Source of the DNA: Streptomyces sp. WAC05374
Lineage (GTDB): Bacteria > Actinomycetota > Actinomycetes > Streptomycetales > Streptomycetaceae
NCBI RefSeq assembly: GCF_004353505.1
Contig: NZ_SMNQ01000002.1
Span: 434,001-498,000 of the forward strand
DNA: 64,000 nt
Reading direction: 5' to 3'
The position numbers and the translations under genes are program-made. Shown in pieces: positions 61,468 to 64,000 of the stretch (positions within the stretch are counted from its first letter, which is position 1; each line of letters starts with the position of its first letter). The notes beneath the pieces were generated by a model. That model was not told the DNA's origin, did no database searches, and saw only the letters and a list, made by a program, of their open reading frames with translations.

Positions 61468-64000
61468 CTACCGCTGGGTGAACACCGCCACCGTGCGGGC
61501 CGGGACCGTGAAGGTGCCGGTGGCCGCCTCGTACGAGGAGGCCTTGACCGTGCTGTCGGAGCCGTTCGCCTGGACCGGGTGCAGGGCGTAGCCCGTGCCG
61601 GACAGGCCGGCGACGGTCTGCGACTGCTTCCCGGGTGTGGCGTTGAAGACCACGACCAGGTCGCCGAGGCGCATGGTGATCACGCCCGGGGTCTCGTCCG
61701 TGCCGGAGAGCGGGAAGGACAGCGCGGACTGGACCTCGTCGGCCGTGGAGAGGCTGAACGCCTTCTCCGTCGTACGGATCTTCAGCAGCTCCTGGTACGC
61801 GGCGGTGGTGCCGGTGATCTGCGGGCAGCCGACCGTCAGGGACGGCGACGACAGCAGCGGCTTGCCGAAGGACCACTTGTCCTTGTTGTCGGCCGCCGGC
61901 GGCAGGCCCCGGCCGAAGCCGTTGCCGGCCCGGCAGTCCCAGTTGAGGACGTTGAACCAGTCGCCACTGTCGTACGAGTTGCGGTCCAGCGACTTGGAGC
62001 GCAGCAGGTCGCTGCCCGCCTGGGAGAGCGCCGGGCCCTGGGAGAGCGCGGCGGTCGCCATGGCGAGGACCTGCATCCTGGCCCGGTCGCCGGGGGACGT
62101 GGCCGCCGGGAGCTTGAAGGCGAGCGCGTCGTACAGGGTCTCGTTGTCGTGGGCGTCCGCGTAGGCGAGGGCGTCGCCGGGGGCGGCGGCGTAGCCGGCG
62201 GGGGCGCCGTTGTAGTCGACCTGGGAGCCCTTGACCTTCTTCCCCGAGGTGTCGGTGAAGGTGTAGTTGGCGAGGTTGCCGGACAGGCCGACCTTGATCA
62301 GGTCCTGATAGTGCAGGAGGCGGGCCTTCTGCTCGGCCGGCGTGCCGTTCGCCTTCGAGGTGTTGGGGTCGGTGAACAGGCCGGAGGCGAAGCCCTGGAC
62401 GCCGGGGTCGGCGTCGAAGGGGCCGCCGCCGCGGACGGCGTCGCGCGCCCGGTCGGAGAAGGTCGCGATGCCGGTGCCGGCCATGTTCTGCTGGGTGGCC
62501 TGGACGAACCGGGCGTCGTTGGCGATCTCGCCGAAGTTCCAGCCCTCCCCGTACAGGATGATCTTCTTGCCGTCGACCCCGTCCTTCTCGACGGTGAGCG
62601 CGTCGAGGGCCTTCCTGACCGCGAGCATGTTGGCCTTGGGGTGGTGGCCCATCAGGTCGAAGCGGAAGCCGTCGACCTTGTACTCCTTGGCCCAGGTGAC
62701 GACCGAGTCGACGACGAGCTTGCCCATCATCGTGTTCTCGGGCGCGGTGTTGGCGCAGCAGGTGGAGGTGGCGACGGTGCCGTCGGCCATCAGCCGCTGG
62801 TAGTAGCCGGGCACGATCCTGTCGAGGACCGACTTGTCGGCCTGGCCGCTGGCCACGGTGTGGTTGTAGACCACGTCCATGACCGTGCGCAGCCCGGCCT
62901 TGTTCAGGCCCTGCACCATCTGCCGGAACTCGACCGTGCGGCGGGTGCCGTCCGGGTCGGAGGCGTAGGAGCCCTCGGGGACGGTGTAGTGCAGCGGGTC
63001 GTAGCCCCAGTTGAACGCGTCCTTGGCGGCGGCCCTGGACACGCACGCCTGCTGCTCGTCGGAGTCGGGGGCGTACGCCTTCAGGTCGCAGTCGGGGGTG
63101 GCCTGGCCGGACTTCTTCTCGGGGATGGTGCCGATGTCGAAGACGGGCAGCAGGTGGACGTACGAGGTGCCGCTGCCGGCCAGCTTCCTCAGGTGCTTCA
63201 TGCCGTCCGACGTGGTGTCGGTGAAGGCGAGGTAGCCGCCGGGGTGCTTCGAGGTGCGGTCGGCGACGGAGAAGTCCCGGACGTGCAGTTCCTGGATCTG
63301 GGCGTCCCGCAGCGGGGTGGCGGCGGGCTTCCTCAGCGTGCTCCAGCCCGCCGGGGCGAGCTTCGGGTCGGTGAGGTCGGTGACCAGGCTGTGGACGGAG
63401 TCGGCGGTCAGGGCGGTGGAGTAGGGGTCGGTGACCTTGTTGGTGACGACCTTCTGGACGGTGGGCGCCCAGACCTTCACCTCGTAGCGGTACGGCTTGT
63501 TCTTCCAGCTCCTGTTGCCGGTGACGGACCAGACGCCGGTGGCCGCGTCGCGCTTCATCGCCACACGCCGGCCGTCGAGTTCGAGGGCGACGTTCTGGGC
63601 GGTGGGTGCCCAGACGGAGAGGGTGGGCGTGCCCTTGCGGAAGACCGGGCCGAGCGCCCTGGCCTGCGCCTTGGTGCCGTACAGGTCGTCGAGGACGCCC
63701 GGGATCTGGACGCCGGTCGCGGCGAGCAGGGCGCCGCTGGGGGCGCGGTGGGTGGCGATGAGCTGGCCGCGCAGGGCGTCACGGACCCGGTCGCGGTCGC
63801 GCGGGTCGAGGGTGAAGGCCGGGTATGCCTCGAGGTGCGGGTACTTCGCCTTCTGGGCGTCGGTGAGGGCTGCGGGGTTCAGGCGCAGCCAGCGGCCCTC
63901 GTCGGACAGGGCGCCGCCGGGGGCGGTGATGCCGCCGTCGCGCGCGTACACGAGCTGGGTGCTGGTGCCCGGGGCGGGCTTGACCTTCCAGACGACGGTG
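61468..64000 (-). CDS. pulA: Secreted pullulanase-type GH13 alpha-1,6-glucosidase (5' end missing)
   Basis: The last 840 or so residues of a GH13 debranching enzyme; the frame stays open to the right edge (so the signal peptide is outside). Segments in order: CBM48/N-terminal beta domain ([20 protein letters not shown]), region VVYNHT ([14 protein letters not shown]), nucleophile [12 protein letters not shown], acid/base [10 protein letters not shown], and transition-state Asp [11 protein letters not shown], all intact. C-terminal all-beta domain ends VFTQR. It cleaves alpha-1,6 branches in pullulan or glycogen-type glucans, extracellularly in Streptomyces. Large multi-domain version as known in S. 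coelicolor. Confidence 0.9.
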   Translation of the reverse strand, partial: TVVWKVKPAPGTSTQLVYARDGGITAPGGALSDEGRWLRLNPAALTDAQKAKYPHLEAYPAFTLDPRDRDRVRDALRGQLIATHRAPSGALLAATGVQIPGVLDDLYGTKAQARALGPVFRKGTPTLSVWAPTAQNVALELDGRRVAMKRDAATGVWSVTGNRSWKNKPYRYEVKVWAPTVQKVVTNKVTDPYSTALTADSVHSLVTDLTDPKLAPAGWSTLRKPAATPLRDAQIQELHVRDFSVADRTSKHPGGYLAFTDTTSDGMKHLRKLAGSGTSYVHLLPVFDIGTIPEKKSGQATPDCDLKAYAPDSDEQQACVSRAAAKDAFNWGYDPLHYTVPEGSYASDPDGTRRTVEFRQMVQGLNKAGLRTVMDVVYNHTVASGQADKSVLDRIVPGYYQRLMADGTVATSTCCANTAPENTMMGKLVVDSVVTWAKEYKVDGFRFDLMGHHPKANMLAVRKALDALTVEKDGVDGKKIILYGEGWNFGEIANDARFVQATQQNMAGTGIATFSDRARDAVRGGGPFDADPGVQGFASGLFTDPNTSKANGTPAEQKARLLHYQDLIKVGLSGNLANYTFTDTSGKKVKGSQVDYNGAPAGYAAAPGDALAYADAHDNETLYDALAFKLPAATSPGDRARMQVLAMATAALSQGPALSQAGSDLLRSKSLDRNSYDSGDWFNVLNWDCRAGNGFGRGLPPAADNKDKWSFGKPLLSSPSLTVGCPQITGTTAAYQELLKIRTTEKAFSLSTADEVQSALSFPLSGTDETPGVITMRLGDLVVVFNATPGKQSQTVAGLSGTGYALHPVQANGSDSTVKASSYEAATGTFTVPARTVAVFTQR

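Noticed and set aside
1..64000. tRNA, rRNA, prophage or transposase
   Set aside because: No cloverleaf, no rRNA-like conserved stretch, and no integrase or transposase protein could be recognised on either strand.

Overview
The window is high-GC actinobacterial DNA and almost certainly a Streptomyces chromosome arm-proximal core segment. GTG starts are common, third codon positions are saturated with G or C, GlnR operators sit in front of both glnA and glnII, and the gene order (lpdA-sucB, aceE, lipB-lipA, glnA, glnII with a GlnRII-type regulator) is the order known around these genes in Streptomyces. No rRNA, tRNA, IS element or CRISPR array was seen.

Layout. 1-5058: end of cobT, a DUF2156 aminoacyl-phosphatidylglycerol-synthase-like membrane protein, two convergent membrane proteins with overlapping ends, cobS and a cold-shock protein. 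5104-11601 (minus strand): a tight five-gene operon that looks like a split, actinobacterial Pel-type exopolysaccharide locus (secreted deacetylase-like protein, PelF glycosyltransferase, multi-pass membrane protein, spherulin-4-like hydrolase, GH114-like lipoprotein). 11906-20686: pepA, then central 2-oxoacid dehydrogenase genes (lpdA, the E2 gene sucB, a GntR/FCD regulator, and aceE behind a palindrome-rich promoter). 20743-28186: WYL regulator, SDR, small hypothetical and epimerase genes, a 452-bp adenine-free repeat tract, an FAD oxidoreductase and an NsdA-like regulator. 28459-33811: lipB, lipA, a DUF4191 protein, an RDD protein and glnA. The lipoate genes serve the E2 protein encoded upstream.

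33926-39294 holds the most unusual content: a two-gene, translationally coupled operon. One gene encodes a kinase-like domain fused to a UPF1-type (COG1112) helicase; the other encodes a winged-helix/PLD-like protein. This is the architecture of a type I Mokosh anti-phage defence system, placed just behind the glnA terminator. In this copy the kinase HRD and DFG aspartates and the PLD HxK residues are replaced by glycine, so both accessory domains look catalytically dead while the helicase motifs are largely kept.

39423-64000 is mixed: a HTH_42 (AlkZ-related) protein, an alpha/beta hydrolase-aminoglycoside phosphotransferase fusion, an ArsC-like protein, two secreted proteins with Gln/Gly-rich linkers, glnII, a Cys-Cys leader-type small ORF before a GlnRII-like gene, a probable copper-handling PepSY pair, a Tat-exported GH89 alpha-N-acetylglucosaminidase, a membrane protein with a sigma-factor-like N-terminus, a PF10118/ferredoxin-reductase pair with a TetR regulator nearby, and the 3' part of a secreted pullulanase running off the right end.
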